DNA from: Pandoraea faecigallinarum
Lineage (GTDB): Bacteria; Pseudomonadota; Gammaproteobacteria; Burkholderiales; Burkholderiaceae
Assembly (NCBI RefSeq): GCF_001029105.3
Contig: NZ_CP011807.3
Span: forward strand, 3,162,001-3,226,000
Length of the DNA: 64,000 bases
Direction of reading: 5' to 3'
The notes under the pieces are model-generated. The model was not told where the DNA came from and did no database searches. It worked only from the letters and a program-made list of their open reading frames with translations. Below, one piece after another: positions 8,892 to 17,682 of the stretch. Numbering within the stretch: the first letter of the stretch is position 1; every line of letters begins with the position of its first letter. The position numbers and the translations under genes are program-made.

Positions 8892-9839
8892 TCAGCCGAG
8901 ACGGCGCGTGAAGCGCTTCTCGAGTGCGCGGTTGTATCCGCTGATGATGAGCACATTGACGACCAGCAGCACGATGGCGATGGCCGCGCCGAGCGGCCAG
9001 TTCAGCGTGCCGAGGAATTCGTCGTACGCCGTGGTCGCCACCACCTTCAGGCGCCGCCCGCCGATCAGGGCCGGCGTGGCGAAGGCGCTCGCCGTCAGGG
9101 CGAAGACGATCAGGCTGCCCGAGAGAATGCCCGGCGTGATCTGCGGCAGCACCACGCGCCACATCACGGTCGGGCGGCCCGCGCCGAGCGAGCGAGCCGC
9201 GTGCGCCACCGCCGGATCGAGCCGGGTGAGCGATGTCCACACCGAGAGCACCATCAGCGGCACGAGCACATGCACGAGCGCCACCGTGACCGCGCCCATC
9301 GTGAACAGCATCTGCAACGGATGATCGACCAGGCCGAGCTTCGTGAGGGCGGTATTGACGAGCCCCTCGCGGCCCAGCAGGATCGACCAGCCCAGCGTGC
9401 GCACGACGACCGAAATCAGCAGCGGGCCGAGCACGAGCACCAGACACAGCGAGCGCCACGGATCGCGCATGCGGAACAGAAAATACGCTTCCGGCACGCC
9501 GACAAGCACGCATAGCAGCGTGACGCCTGCCGAGAGCAGCAGCGTGCGCAAGAAGATCTCGTAGAAGTAGCTGTCCGTGACGATATCGACGTAATGCTGC
9601 AACGACACCGTCGGCAGAATGCCGCCCGAATTCGGATCGAAGCCATGCAGGCTCAGCACGAACGTGAGAACGAGCGGCACGGCCAGCAGCACGAGGAAGT
9701 ACAGCGTCGCCGGCATGACCAGCGCCCACGCGGCACGCCGCTGGCTGGCGACTTCCGGCGATGCCGCGGGCTTCGCCTTGTTCGCCGGCACTGCCGACAC
9801 TGCCGACGCTCCGGCAGGCCTGGACGTCGTGGCGTTCAT
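8892..9839 (-). CDS. ABC transporter permease, PotB type
   Basis: A 315-residue inner-membrane permease. A proline/alanine-rich cytoplasmic leader of about 35 residues precedes the first segment (WALVMPATLYFLVLLAVPLV). A large loop with GFDPNSGG follows, and the EAA-type motif is HAARSLGAGRPTVMWRVVLPQITPG. This arrangement is that of PotB-like partners in polyamine/opine importers. Its start overlaps the stop of the ATPase gene by four bases (ATGA), a sign of coupled translation and fixed subunit ratio. Confidence 0.9.
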   Translation of the reverse strand: MNATTSRPAGASAVSAVPANKAKPAASPEVASQRRAAWALVMPATLYFLVLLAVPLVLTFVLSLHGFDPNSGGILPTVSLQHYVDIVTDSYFYEIFLRTLLLSAGVTLLCVLVGVPEAYFLFRMRDPWRSLCLVLVLGPLLISVVVRTLGWSILLGREGLVNTALTKLGLVDHPLQMLFTMGAVTVALVHVLVPLMVLSVWTSLTRLDPAVAHAARSLGAGRPTVMWRVVLPQITPGILSGSLIVFALTASAFATPALIGGRRLKVVATTAYDEFLGTLNWPLGAAIAIVLLVVNVLIISGYNRALEKRFTRRLG

Positions 9840-10921
9840 GCGCTCTCCTCCACCCGTCGCAGGGCGTCGTCGGCCCAGTCGAGCCCGACGGCGTCGCCGT
9901 CGTTCGCGGCGAGCGCACCGTCGTTCGACACCAGCACGCGCAGATCGCCAAGCGCCGTCGAGACGGTCAGCACCCAGTGATTGCCGTGAAAGCTGCGCTG
10001 CACGACACGCCCCGCCACGCGCCCGGCGGCAGCCGGCGTGAGCCGGATGCGCTCGGGGCGCAGACAGAACGTGAGCACCGCATTCGCCGCCTCGGTCGAT
10101 GCGAGCCCGGCCTGCGCGGGCGACACGACAAGTCGCAGCCCCTGGACTTCGAGCAACGCCACGCCGCCGCGCACGTCGAGCTGGCCCGTAATGAGATTGG
10201 TTTGTCCGATGAAGTTTGCGGCAAACGTGGCGCGCGGGTCCTCGTACACTTCATGCGGCGTGTCGATGCGCACGACCCGTCCCGCGTTGAGCAGCACTAC
10301 CCGGTCGCTGATCGCCAGCGCTTCGGCCTGATCGTGCGTGACCATGATGGTCGTCGTGCCGACCTTGCGCTGGATCGCGCGCAACTCGTCCTGCATCTGC
10401 TCGCGCAGTTTCGCATCGAGATTGGAGAGCGGTTCGTCGAGCAGCAGCACGGGCGGCGCAATGACCATCGCACGCGCGAGCGCCACACGCTGACGCTGTC
10501 CGCCCGAGAGCTCGCGCGGATAGCGTTGGGCGTGCTGCCCGAGATGCACCAGTTCCAGCGCGTCTTTCACGCGGCGTTGCTTCTCGCCGGGATCGACGCG
10601 CCGCATATCCAGACCGAACGCCACGTTCTGCGCCACGGTCATGTGCGGAAACAACGCATAGCTCTGGAAGACAATCCCGAGCCCGCGCTTTTCCGGGGGC
10701 ACCGGCGTCAGATCGCGGCCTTCGAGGAGAATCCGGCCGGACGTCGGCGCGACGAAGCCTGCGATCATCTGCAACGTGGTGGTCTTGCCGCAACCGGACG
10801 GACCGAGCAGGGAAATGAATTCGCCCTGCGCAATCGAGAGATCGACGCCCTCGACGGCGACGGTGTCACCGAAGCGCTTGCCGAGTTGTTCGACACGTAG
10901 ATAGGGGGTGCTGGTGCTCAT
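9836..10921 (-). CDS. ABC transporter ATP-binding protein, PotA type
   Basis: A 361-residue ATPase. Walker A GPSGCGKTT is near residue 40, Q-loop FQSYALFPHMTVAQNV, signature LSGGQRQRVALARAM, Walker B VLLLDEPLSNLD, and switch histidine VTHDQ. About 110 C-terminal residues form a TOBE-type regulatory domain, as expected for the PotA/FbpC group. It drives the adjacent permease pair in uptake. The gene lies 58 bases after the binding protein on the same strand; a GGAGAG site is present with rather long spacing. Confidence 0.92.
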   Translation of the reverse strand: MSTSTPYLRVEQLGKRFGDTVAVEGVDLSIAQGEFISLLGPSGCGKTTTLQMIAGFVAPTSGRILLEGRDLTPVPPEKRGLGIVFQSYALFPHMTVAQNVAFGLDMRRVDPGEKQRRVKDALELVHLGQHAQRYPRELSGGQRQRVALARAMVIAPPVLLLDEPLSNLDAKLREQMQDELRAIQRKVGTTTIMVTHDQAEALAISDRVVLLNAGRVVRIDTPHEVYEDPRATFAANFIGQTNLITGQLDVRGGVALLEVQGLRLVVSPAQAGLASTEAANAVLTFCLRPERIRLTPAAAGRVAGRVVQRSFHGNHWVLTVSTALGDLRVLVSNDGALAANDGDAVGLDWADDALRRVEESA

Positions 10922-10979
10922 GACGCTTGTGCTCTCCTTGCGGCTCGAGTTCAGGCTCGACTAACGGCGTACCCGGGAC

Positions 10980-12044
10980 TCAGCGCTCGATCTGGCGATT
11001 CCAGCGCTGCGTCCACTCGGCGCGCCTGGCGTTGACGACATCCCAGTCGACGCGCACGAGCTTGTCGATCTGCGCGGGCGACGGCACACGCGCAGCCACG
11101 GACATCGACAGTTGCGTCTTCTTGTTGGCCGGCGCGACGCCCTGACTCTCGGCGAGCACTGCCTGTGTCTGCGGCGAGAGAATCATCTGGATGAACTTCT
11201 GCGCGAGTGCGTCGTTGGCCGACTTGTCGACCGCGCACATGCCCATGCCCAGCGCGACCGCGCCTTCCTTCGGATAGACGAATTCGACCGGAATGCCCTG
11301 CTGGCGCAGCGCCTGCACGCGGCCATTGCCCCACACGGCGAGCGCGACTTCATCGGCCTGGAACAGCTCGGCGATCTTGCCCGGCGACGGATCGAACGAC
11401 AGCACGTTCGGTGCGATCTTCTCCATCTCCCTGAAACCCGGATCGATGTTCGCGTCGCTGCCGCCGTTGAGCTTCGACTCGACGAGCAATGCGTGCAGAC
11501 CATAGGTGTTCTTGATGCTCGGCATCACGAGCTTGCCCTTGTACTTCGGATCGGACAGTTCCTTCCACGACGTCGGCGCGGGCCAGCCCCTGGCCTGGAA
11601 CAGACGCGTGTTGTATGCGATACCCGTGGCAATCAGGCCGGCGGCCACCGCGTTTCCATGCTTGAATTTCGCGATGTCGTAGAGGTCCTGATAGACCGGC
11701 GCGTCGGCGAGCTTGCCGCAGAAGCCCATCTGAATGGCCTGATACATCGGACCGTCGTCGAGGAAGACCACGTCCATGCCGGCCTTGCCCTTTTGCGCTT
11801 GAAGCTTCGCGAGCGTCGTCGTCGAGTCACCCGGCACGATCACGACCTTGGTCCCCGGATTTGCGCGCTCGAAGCCGGGAATGACGTCTTTCTTGAGCAT
11901 CTGCTCGAACGAACCGCCATAGGCGCCCACGTAAAGCGTGGTGTCGGCGTGAGCGGCGGCAGCGCCGAAAGTCAGACCGGCAGCAACGGAAACGGCGGCG
12001 GCACGGCCAAGATTGCGAAGCGTTTGGGGGACGGCAGTCTTCAT
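10980..12044 (-). CDS. Periplasmic solute-binding protein, PotD type
   Basis: A 354-residue binding protein with a Sec signal peptide (cleavage probably after AAAHA near residue 33). The mature protein starts DTTLYVGAYGGSFEQML, the GGSF pattern common to polyamine and opine receptors. It is the first gene of the operon, with AAGGAG before the ATG, and would deliver the substrate to the two permeases. Operon order binding protein, ATPase, permease, permease, then oxidoreductase supports uptake of the compound the dehydrogenase oxidises. The ligand is unproven: opine, betaine or amino acid derivative are all conceivable. Confidence 0.9.
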   Translation of the reverse strand: MKTAVPQTLRNLGRAAAVSVAAGLTFGAAAAHADTTLYVGAYGGSFEQMLKKDVIPGFERANPGTKVVIVPGDSTTTLAKLQAQKGKAGMDVVFLDDGPMYQAIQMGFCGKLADAPVYQDLYDIAKFKHGNAVAAGLIATGIAYNTRLFQARGWPAPTSWKELSDPKYKGKLVMPSIKNTYGLHALLVESKLNGGSDANIDPGFREMEKIAPNVLSFDPSPGKIAELFQADEVALAVWGNGRVQALRQQGIPVEFVYPKEGAVALGMGMCAVDKSANDALAQKFIQMILSPQTQAVLAESQGVAPANKKTQLSMSVAARVPSPAQIDKLVRVDWDVVNARRAEWTQRWNRQIER

Positions 12045-12174
12045 CGGAAAGCTCCTTGCGTGATGCAGTGTTATGTGATGTTATGGCCCGGCATTACGAA
12101 AAAAATCAGACTATTACGTTGTTTTCGTAGGGTCATTTTCGACACACTTACGGTCAAATCACATTTTTTTGCTC

Positions 12175-12197
12175 GCCCATACGCAAATGTTATGGGC
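12175..12197. promoter_or_regulatory. LysR-type operator dyad between binding-protein gene and LysR gene
   Basis: A perfect inverted repeat GCCCATA-N9-TATGGGC ends 18 bases before the LysR start at 12216. It contains the T-N11-A core of LysR-type operators. The divergent placement is classic for a regulator that controls both itself and the opposite operon. The call rests on pattern and position. Confidence 0.55.
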
Positions 12198-12215
12198 AGC
12201 ACAGACGAGGCTTCG

Positions 12216-13106
12216 ATGAAGATCCGGCAGTTGGAGGCATTTCGGGCGCTGATCCTGCGCCAGACGGTCACTCGCGCGGCGGACATGCTGCATGTTTCGC
12301 AACCGGCCGTGACACGACTCATCAACGATCTGGAAGCCGATGTAGGGTTTTCCTTATTCGACCGGAGCAACGGTCGCCTCAATCCGACGCCCGAGGCGAT
12401 GGTCTTGTTCGAGGAAGTGGAGCGCTCGTTCGCGGGCATCGACCGCATTGCGCAGACCGCCGAACAGATCAAATCGCTTCGACGCGGCTCTCTGCACATC
12501 GCGGGCGCGCCGGCGCTCGCGCTGGAATTCCTGCCCACCACGCTCACCGGCTTCATGCGGGCGCATCCGGGCGTCAGCACGACGCTGCTCATCCACGCGT
12601 CGAGCATCGTGGTCGACATGGTGGTCGGCAGGCGGTGCGACGTCGGCTTCATCGCGCACCCGCTCACCCACGCCGGCGCCAACGTCGAGACACTGCATCG
12701 CGCGCCCATGCGCTGCATTCTGCCCATTGGCCACCGGCTTGCGGATCGCGACGTGATTCGTCCGGAAGACCTGCGCGACGAGTCGTTCGTGTCGTATCCG
12801 AAGGAGTTCGATAACCGGATGTACATCGACCGGCTGTTCGCGGAACGCCAGATCGATCGGGTGATGAGTGCGGAGTCTCAACTCTCGGCAGCGATTTGCG
12901 TGCTCGTGCAGCATGGCGCAGGCGTGGCGATCATCGATCAGGTCACGGCGCGTTATGCAGCCGGCCGCGTCATCGTCAAACCCTTCGAGCCAGTCGTCAT
13001 GTCGGGCTTTTCGCTGGTCACGTCGACACAGCATCCGCCCTCTCGACTGGCGCAGGCGTTCGTCGACTATACGAAGGAGCGCATGGTCGAACTGCTGGAA
13101 GACTGA
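12216..13106 (+). CDS. LysR-family regulator, OccR/NocR-like
   Basis: A 296-residue LysR-type regulator with an N-terminal winged helix (MKIRQLEAFRALILRQTVTR, then AADMLHVSQPAVTRLINDLE) and a C-terminal effector domain. The N-terminus resembles OccR/NocR-type opine regulators. ATG at 12216 is chosen for GAGG at proper spacing and the canonical MKIRQLEAF start; an ATG 24 bases earlier lies inside the dyad and has no ribosome site. It is divergent from the ABC transporter/dehydrogenase operon, which is its likely target. The inducer would be the imported substrate. Confidence 0.88.
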   Translation: MKIRQLEAFRALILRQTVTRAADMLHVSQPAVTRLINDLEADVGFSLFDRSNGRLNPTPEAMVLFEEVERSFAGIDRIAQTAEQIKSLRRGSLHIAGAPALALEFLPTTLTGFMRAHPGVSTTLLIHASSIVVDMVVGRRCDVGFIAHPLTHAGANVETLHRAPMRCILPIGHRLADRDVIRPEDLRDESFVSYPKEFDNRMYIDRLFAERQIDRVMSAESQLSAAICVLVQHGAGVAIIDQVTARYAAGRVIVKPFEPVVMSGFSLVTSTQHPPSRLAQAFVDYTKERMVELLED

Positions 13107-13339
13107 CGCGCGCCACGTGCCCAAGTCGAGCGGCACATACCGCTGCCGCCGTGCCGATGGCGGGAAAATACGGGTAAACACGACATCCGTGAACGCGCGC
13201 ACGGGGTAAACGTTAGTTCCTCCCAGCAATAGAGAAGGTGTCAAACGCTCCTAATGGTGAGTTTTTGTCGAGCACTACCATGACTTCACCGTGAACAGTG
13301 TTTGCGGGCAGTCAGACAAAAATTCTCAGGAGACATGGC

Positions 13340-14377
13340 ATGCTTCACGACCTTCCCGCACGTCCCGACACGGTGCATTGGGGCTATTTCGACGCCACGC
13401 AGAAACCGGCGCTGACCATCAAGAGCGGCGACTTCATTCGCGCCGAGGCGGTCACGCATCACGCAGGCGACGCGCCCGAGCTGATGATGGACGCCGCCGT
13501 TCGCGCCATCTACGACACAATTCCCCACGAGGATCGCAACCCCGGCGTGCACATCATGACGGGGCCCATCTACGTGGAAGGCGCGAAGCCGGGCGACATG
13601 CTCGAAGTGCGCTATCTCCAGATGATTCCGCGCTTTCGCTTCGGCGCGAACGTGGCCGCCCACTGGGGGCAACTCTACGACGATTTCCAGAAAGAACGCG
13701 TCACGATCTACGAACTGGACAACAGCTCGAACACCGCGCACGCGCTGTATGCCTTCGACTACCCGGGCAAGCTCACCACACCGGGTAAGGTCGTCGATCA
13801 TCGCGAGTGCTGCAAGCAGCCCGCGCTGGCCGGTGTGCGCGTACCGGTACGCCCTCACCTCGGCACGGCAGGCGTTGCGCCCGACGCGCATGGCCGTGTG
13901 ACCACGGTCGAGCCCGGCCTGCACGGCGGCAACATCGACAACTGGCGCATCGGCGCGGGCGCCACGATGTATTACAAAGTGCAGGTCGATGGCGGTCTGT
14001 TCTCCATCGGCGATCCTCACATCTCGCAAGGTGACGGCGAGATCAGCGGCACGGCCATCGAAGCATCGCTCAATGTGCTCTTCCAGGTGGTGCTGCGCAA
14101 GGATTTCGAGTTCCCGTCGCCGCTGCTGGAAACACCCGACTGCTGGATCGTGCACGGCTTTCACGAGGATCTGGACGAAGCCGGCAAGAACGCCGCACGC
14201 GACATGATCAAGCTGCTCACCGACCAGCAGGGCCTGTCGCGCGACGACGCCTACTCGCTCATGAGCGTGGCGGCCGACTTCGGTGTGACGCAGGTCGTCG
14301 ATGGCACGCAAGGGGTGCACTGCACCATGCCTCGCGGCATGTTCCCGCCGAAGTCGTCGGAGTCGTCGAAGTCGTGA
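13340..14377 (+). CDS. Acetamidase/formamidase family protein
   Basis: A 345-residue FmdA/AmdA-type amidohydrolase that would release ammonia from formamide, acetamide or another short amide. Family marks are DTVHWGYFDATQKPALTIKSG, HIMTGPIYVEGAKPGDMLEV and the strongly conserved GDPHISQGDGEISGTAIE. AGGAG lies eight bases before the ATG. The end is a short serine/lysine tail (SSESSKS) encoded by a small repeat. It starts a same-strand group with two XapX genes and a second, regulator-fused formamidase, so an amide-use module is likely. Exact substrate unknown. Confidence 0.88.
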   Translation: MLHDLPARPDTVHWGYFDATQKPALTIKSGDFIRAEAVTHHAGDAPELMMDAAVRAIYDTIPHEDRNPGVHIMTGPIYVEGAKPGDMLEVRYLQMIPRFRFGANVAAHWGQLYDDFQKERVTIYELDNSSNTAHALYAFDYPGKLTTPGKVVDHRECCKQPALAGVRVPVRPHLGTAGVAPDAHGRVTTVEPGLHGGNIDNWRIGAGATMYYKVQVDGGLFSIGDPHISQGDGEISGTAIEASLNVLFQVVLRKDFEFPSPLLETPDCWIVHGFHEDLDEAGKNAARDMIKLLTDQQGLSRDDAYSLMSVAADFGVTQVVDGTQGVHCTMPRGMFPPKSSESSKS

Positions 14378-14537
14378 GCCGGTTCGGCGGCGCCCCGTAA
14401 CGCGTTGGCGCCTCCATCGCCAGCCAACGCATTTTCCGTGGTTTCCGTGGTTTCCGCAGCAGGTTCGGTGCCGGGCGAGTGACCGGCACCGCTCTCATGT
14501 CGTCTCACATGTCGTCTTGCCAGCAGGAGAGACTTCC

Positions 14538-14795
14538 ATGCAATACGTCTACGTCGGGCGCAACGAGCTTGTCGCCCTGATCGTCGGATTGGTGACGGGC
14601 ACGCTGTACTCATGGCTCAATCTGCCCATTCCGGCACCGAATGTCCTCGGCGGCATCTTCGCCATCATCTTCACGTATCTCGGCTATCTGATCGTCAACG
14701 CATGGCGTCGCTCGGTCACTTTCGGGCGTCCGCCGTCCGGTGGCGCGAGCGGTGCCGGTTCGTCGTACCCGGCCCGTTCGGCCGGTCGGTCCTGA
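14538..14795 (+). CDS. XapX domain membrane protein, copy 1
   Basis: An 85-residue inner-membrane protein with two hydrophobic segments. The XapX-type core includes PIPAPNVLGGIFAI, and a cytoplasmic-looking glycine/serine/arginine tail follows. AGGAG lies upstream of the ATG. The same core occurs in the next gene, so the two are tandem paralogs. XapX proteins have no proven function. Position between two formamidase genes hints at a channel or membrane accessory role for amide or ammonia movement, which is inference only. Confidence 0.8.
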   Translation: MQYVYVGRNELVALIVGLVTGTLYSWLNLPIPAPNVLGGIFAIIFTYLGYLIVNAWRRSVTFGRPPSGGASGAGSSYPARSAGRS

Positions 14796-14805
14796 GGAGC
14801 CCGTC

Positions 14806-14997
14806 ATGGTCGAAATCACCCTTGGCGCGACCGAGTTGCAGGCCGCGGCGGTCGGACTTGTGACTGGCGTGCTTTACACGAGCGTTCGCGCGCCGATTCC
14901 CGCACCCAACGTCCTCGGCGGCATCTTCGCTATCGTGGGCACGTTCGTGGGCTTCGCATTCGTTGCGGCGATGCGCGGACAGTTACACTTTGGCTAG
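14806..14997 (+). CDS. XapX domain membrane protein, copy 2
   Basis: A 63-residue two-segment membrane protein that repeats the XapX core PIPAPNVLGGIFAI of the gene ten bases upstream, but lacks its tail. TGAGGAG precedes the ATG. The close spacing indicates cotranscription. Two copies may form a heteromer; nothing in the sequence shows a catalytic residue. Function unknown. Confidence 0.8.
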   Translation: MVEITLGATELQAAAVGLVTGVLYTSVRAPIPAPNVLGGIFAIVGTFVGFAFVAAMRGQLHFG

Positions 14998-15084
14998 TGC
15001 ATTTGCCACGTTCGCATCATTGACATTCACCGTTGCGCGGCCGTCACTCACAACGGCCGCGCACGGCTGTCATTGTCACGACTG

Positions 15085-15101
15085 AAGGAGGCCGGGTTTT
15101 G
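15085..15101 (+). promoter_or_regulatory. Ribosome binding site and TTG start of the AraC-formamidase fusion
   Basis: AAGGAGG at 15085-15091 is a near-perfect Shine-Dalgarno sequence, seven bases before TTG at 15099. The frame stays open upstream to another TTG at 15033, but that one has no ribosome site. The strong site therefore decides the rare TTG start, which may keep expression of this sensor-like protein low. Confidence 0.7.
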
Positions 15102-17522
15102 GATCGCGCGCATTTTTCCACCGAATCCTACGCTCAGGACCAGCGCGGGCCTGCATGGCAAGCCCGCCTGCTCGACGCGCGACTGCATTTTCGCGCCCCC
15201 TCGCCCAACGGCCTGAACCCGCCGCTGCACGGCACCCTGCTCACGCATCGCACACCGGGCGGTATCGAACTTTCCGTGATTTCGTCCACACCGCAGACCG
15301 TGTCGGCACGCGCGGGCGGCGAGCGTGGCTTTTTGCTCATCCTGCTGCTCGACGGACAGGCCGAACTCGCCAGCACGGGCGCACGCAACGGTGAGACGCT
15401 ATGCACCGGCGACATCGCATGCATTCCGGGCACCCAGAGCGCCGATCTCATCGCGAGAACGCCGTTCCGGCTGATTTCGGTGCACGTGCGGCATGCCTTG
15501 ATCGCGCCGCGGCTGGGTAGCGCGCCGCCATCGCAGGCGTGCAAATTGCCCGAGCGCGTGTCGCGCCTGTTCGGCGGCCTGCTGGGCGGCCTCGCCCTCC
15601 AGCTCGAAACGATGCACGAGGCCGACGCGCACGCGCTCGAACCCGTGGAGAGCGTCATTCTCGAATGCCTGGCATCGGCGCTCTCGGCAGTCAAACCGCA
15701 GGCGGCGACGAATCTTTCGACGTCGCGCTCCATTGTGTTCACGCGTATCTGCCACCGGATTCAGGCGCGTCTGGCCGAGCCTGATCTCTCGCTTTCGGCC
15801 ATCGCCCGCGACGAACACGTGTCGGATCGCTATTTGCGAAAGCTCTTCGAAGACGCCGGCCAGAGTTTCTCGTCGTATCTGCGCAACAGTCGCTTGCAGC
15901 GCTGCCATGCGGATTTGCAAAACGCTGCGTACGAGCAGTTGTCCGTCTCGGACATCTGTTACCGCTGGGGCTTCAACGATCCGTCGTACTTCAGCCAGGC
16001 CTTTCGCGAACGCTTCGGCGTGTCACCCAAGGCGAGCCGCGATCAGGCGTTACGCGAGCGTGCGTTGCCCGAGCGCTCGCGCATCTCCCGGGGGCATCCC
16101 GACGTGCCCGCCGGTCTCGCCCATCTGCCGCATCTGCGGCTCGCGCCGGAGATTGCCTCACATGCCACTCGTGCCGCTCATGCCGGCTTCCCCGCGCGCG
16201 ACGCCGCGCCCGGCGAGGCCACATTGCACCATGCGCTGCCGCATGCGACGGGACGGCATCACTATCTGCGTGCCACGCGCGACTCGGTGCATTGGGGCTA
16301 TCTCAGTCACGACATTGCGCCGGTGCTCACGGTTGCATCCGGCGATACGGTGACGATCGAGACCCTGACCCAGCATGCGACGGACGACTGGGAGCGCATG
16401 GTTCAGGGCGATCCGGGCGCGGAAAGTGTGTTCCACTGGACCGCGACACAGAAAAACGTCGACCGGCGCGGGGCGGGGCCCATGGATGCCTCGGTCTACG
16501 GGCGCGGCGCGGGCGAAGGCTTCGGCGTGCACATTTGCACCGGCCCCATTGCCGTTGAGGACGCCATGCCGGGCGACGTGCTGGAAGTGAGAATTCTGGA
16601 TCTGCGCCCCCGGCCGAGCGCCAACCCGGCGTACGCGGGCAAGGCGTTCGGCAGCCACGCGTCGACATGGTGGGGCTTTCACTATCAGGACATGCTCACG
16701 CTGCCGCGCGAGCGAGAAGTCGTGACAGTGTTCGAAATCGATTGCCGCAAGGCGGACGGCGAAGCCGACGACGAAGGGAGCGACGTCGCACGCGCGATCT
16801 ACAGTTTCCGATGGACGCCGCAGCGGGACCCGTTCGGCGTCGTGCATCCGACCATCGACTACCCGGGTGTGCCGGTCGATCACACGCGCATCACCAAAAA
16901 CTTCCGCACACTCAAACACGTGGAAATTCCGCTGCGCCCTCACTTCGGCGTGCTGGCGGTGGCCCCGGCGCAGGACGGCCTGATCGATTCGATTCCGCCG
17001 TCGAGCTACGCGGGCAATCTCGATAACTGGCGCGTCACGCGCGGCGCGAGCGTCTTTCTCAAGGTGGCCGTGCCCGGCGCCCTGCTCTCCATCGGCGATC
17101 CGCACGCCTCGCAGGGCGACGCCGAACTCGGCGGCACCGCCATCGAATGTTCGCTCACCGGCAACATTCAGCTGGTACTTCACAAGAAAGCGGCCATCGA
17201 GGCGAACGCGCCTTATGCCGACCTGACATATCCGCTCGTCGAGACGCCGACCGAGTGGATCATCCACGGCTTCAGTTCGCCGAATCACCTCGCGGAACTG
17301 GGGCAAAAAGCGCAGAGCCAGATTTATATGAAATCGACACTCGACAGCGCGCTGCGCGACGCCTTCCTCAAGGCGCGGCGCTTTCTCATGCAGGTCAAAC
17401 GCCTGACCGAAGACGAAGCGACCGCCATCCTGTCGGTCTCCGTCGATTTCGGCATCACGCAGGTCGTCAACGGCAACTGGGGCGTTCACGCCATCATTCG
17501 CAAGGGCATGTTCACCGATTGA
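15099..17522 (+). CDS. AraC-family regulator fused to an acetamidase/formamidase domain
   Basis: One unbroken frame of 807 residues from a TTG start. Residues about 1-175 form an AraC ligand-binding-like domain. About 210-320 form an AraC double helix-turn-helix (LSLSAIARDEHVSDRYLRKL; ISDICYRWGF-type second helix; FGVSPKASRDQ). About 320-385 are an alanine/histidine/proline-rich linker. About 390-807 are a complete formamidase domain (DSVHWGYLSHDIAPVLTVAS, HICTGPIAVEDAMPGDVLEV, GDPHASQGDAELGGTAIE). It could be an enzyme that senses its own amide, or a regulator that uses the domain as sensor. The stand-alone formamidase lies about 0.7 kb upstream. A lost stop codon between two ancestral genes would explain its origin. 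Confidence 0.85.
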   Translation: MDRAHFSTESYAQDQRGPAWQARLLDARLHFRAPSPNGLNPPLHGTLLTHRTPGGIELSVISSTPQTVSARAGGERGFLLILLLDGQAELASTGARNGETLCTGDIACIPGTQSADLIARTPFRLISVHVRHALIAPRLGSAPPSQACKLPERVSRLFGGLLGGLALQLETMHEADAHALEPVESVILECLASALSAVKPQAATNLSTSRSIVFTRICHRIQARLAEPDLSLSAIARDEHVSDRYLRKLFEDAGQSFSSYLRNSRLQRCHADLQNAAYEQLSVSDICYRWGFNDPSYFSQAFRERFGVSPKASRDQALRERALPERSRISRGHPDVPAGLAHLPHLRLAPEIASHATRAAHAGFPARDAAPGEATLHHALPHATGRHHYLRATRDSVHWGYLSHDIAPVLTVASGDTVTIETLTQHATDDWERMVQGDPGAESVFHWTATQKNVDRRGAGPMDASVYGRGAGEGFGVHICTGPIAVEDAMPGDVLEVRILDLRPRPSANPAYAGKAFGSHASTWWGFHYQDMLTLPREREVVTVFEIDCRKADGEADDEGSDVARAIYSFRWTPQRDPFGVVHPTIDYPGVPVDHTRITKNFRTLKHVEIPLRPHFGVLAVAPAQDGLIDSIPPSSYAGNLDNWRVTRGASVFLKVAVPGALLSIGDPHASQGDAELGGTAIECSLTGNIQLVLHKKAAIEANAPYADLTYPLVETPTEWIIHGFSSPNHLAELGQKAQSQIYMKSTLDSALRDAFLKARRFLMQVKRLTEDEATAILSVSVDFGITQVVNGNWGVHAIIRKGMFTD

Positions 17523-17682
17523 GCGCGGACCGGGTGCGGCGCCTGCGGGGACTCATGGCAAATTAATCGCCACATCGGCAAATCGGCTGCCGGTACCTTG
17601 GTGTCCAAGGAGCGTAAATGAAGCCGGAGGCTCGTCTTCGCTATGCCCGGCGCATGGCGCCTGTGCTGCGGTGGCTCGCCAC

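Noticed and set aside
11112..12215. Upstream extension of the LysR frame by about 370 residues
   Set aside because: It is antisense to the binding-protein gene, and a good start with a ribosome site exists at 12216.
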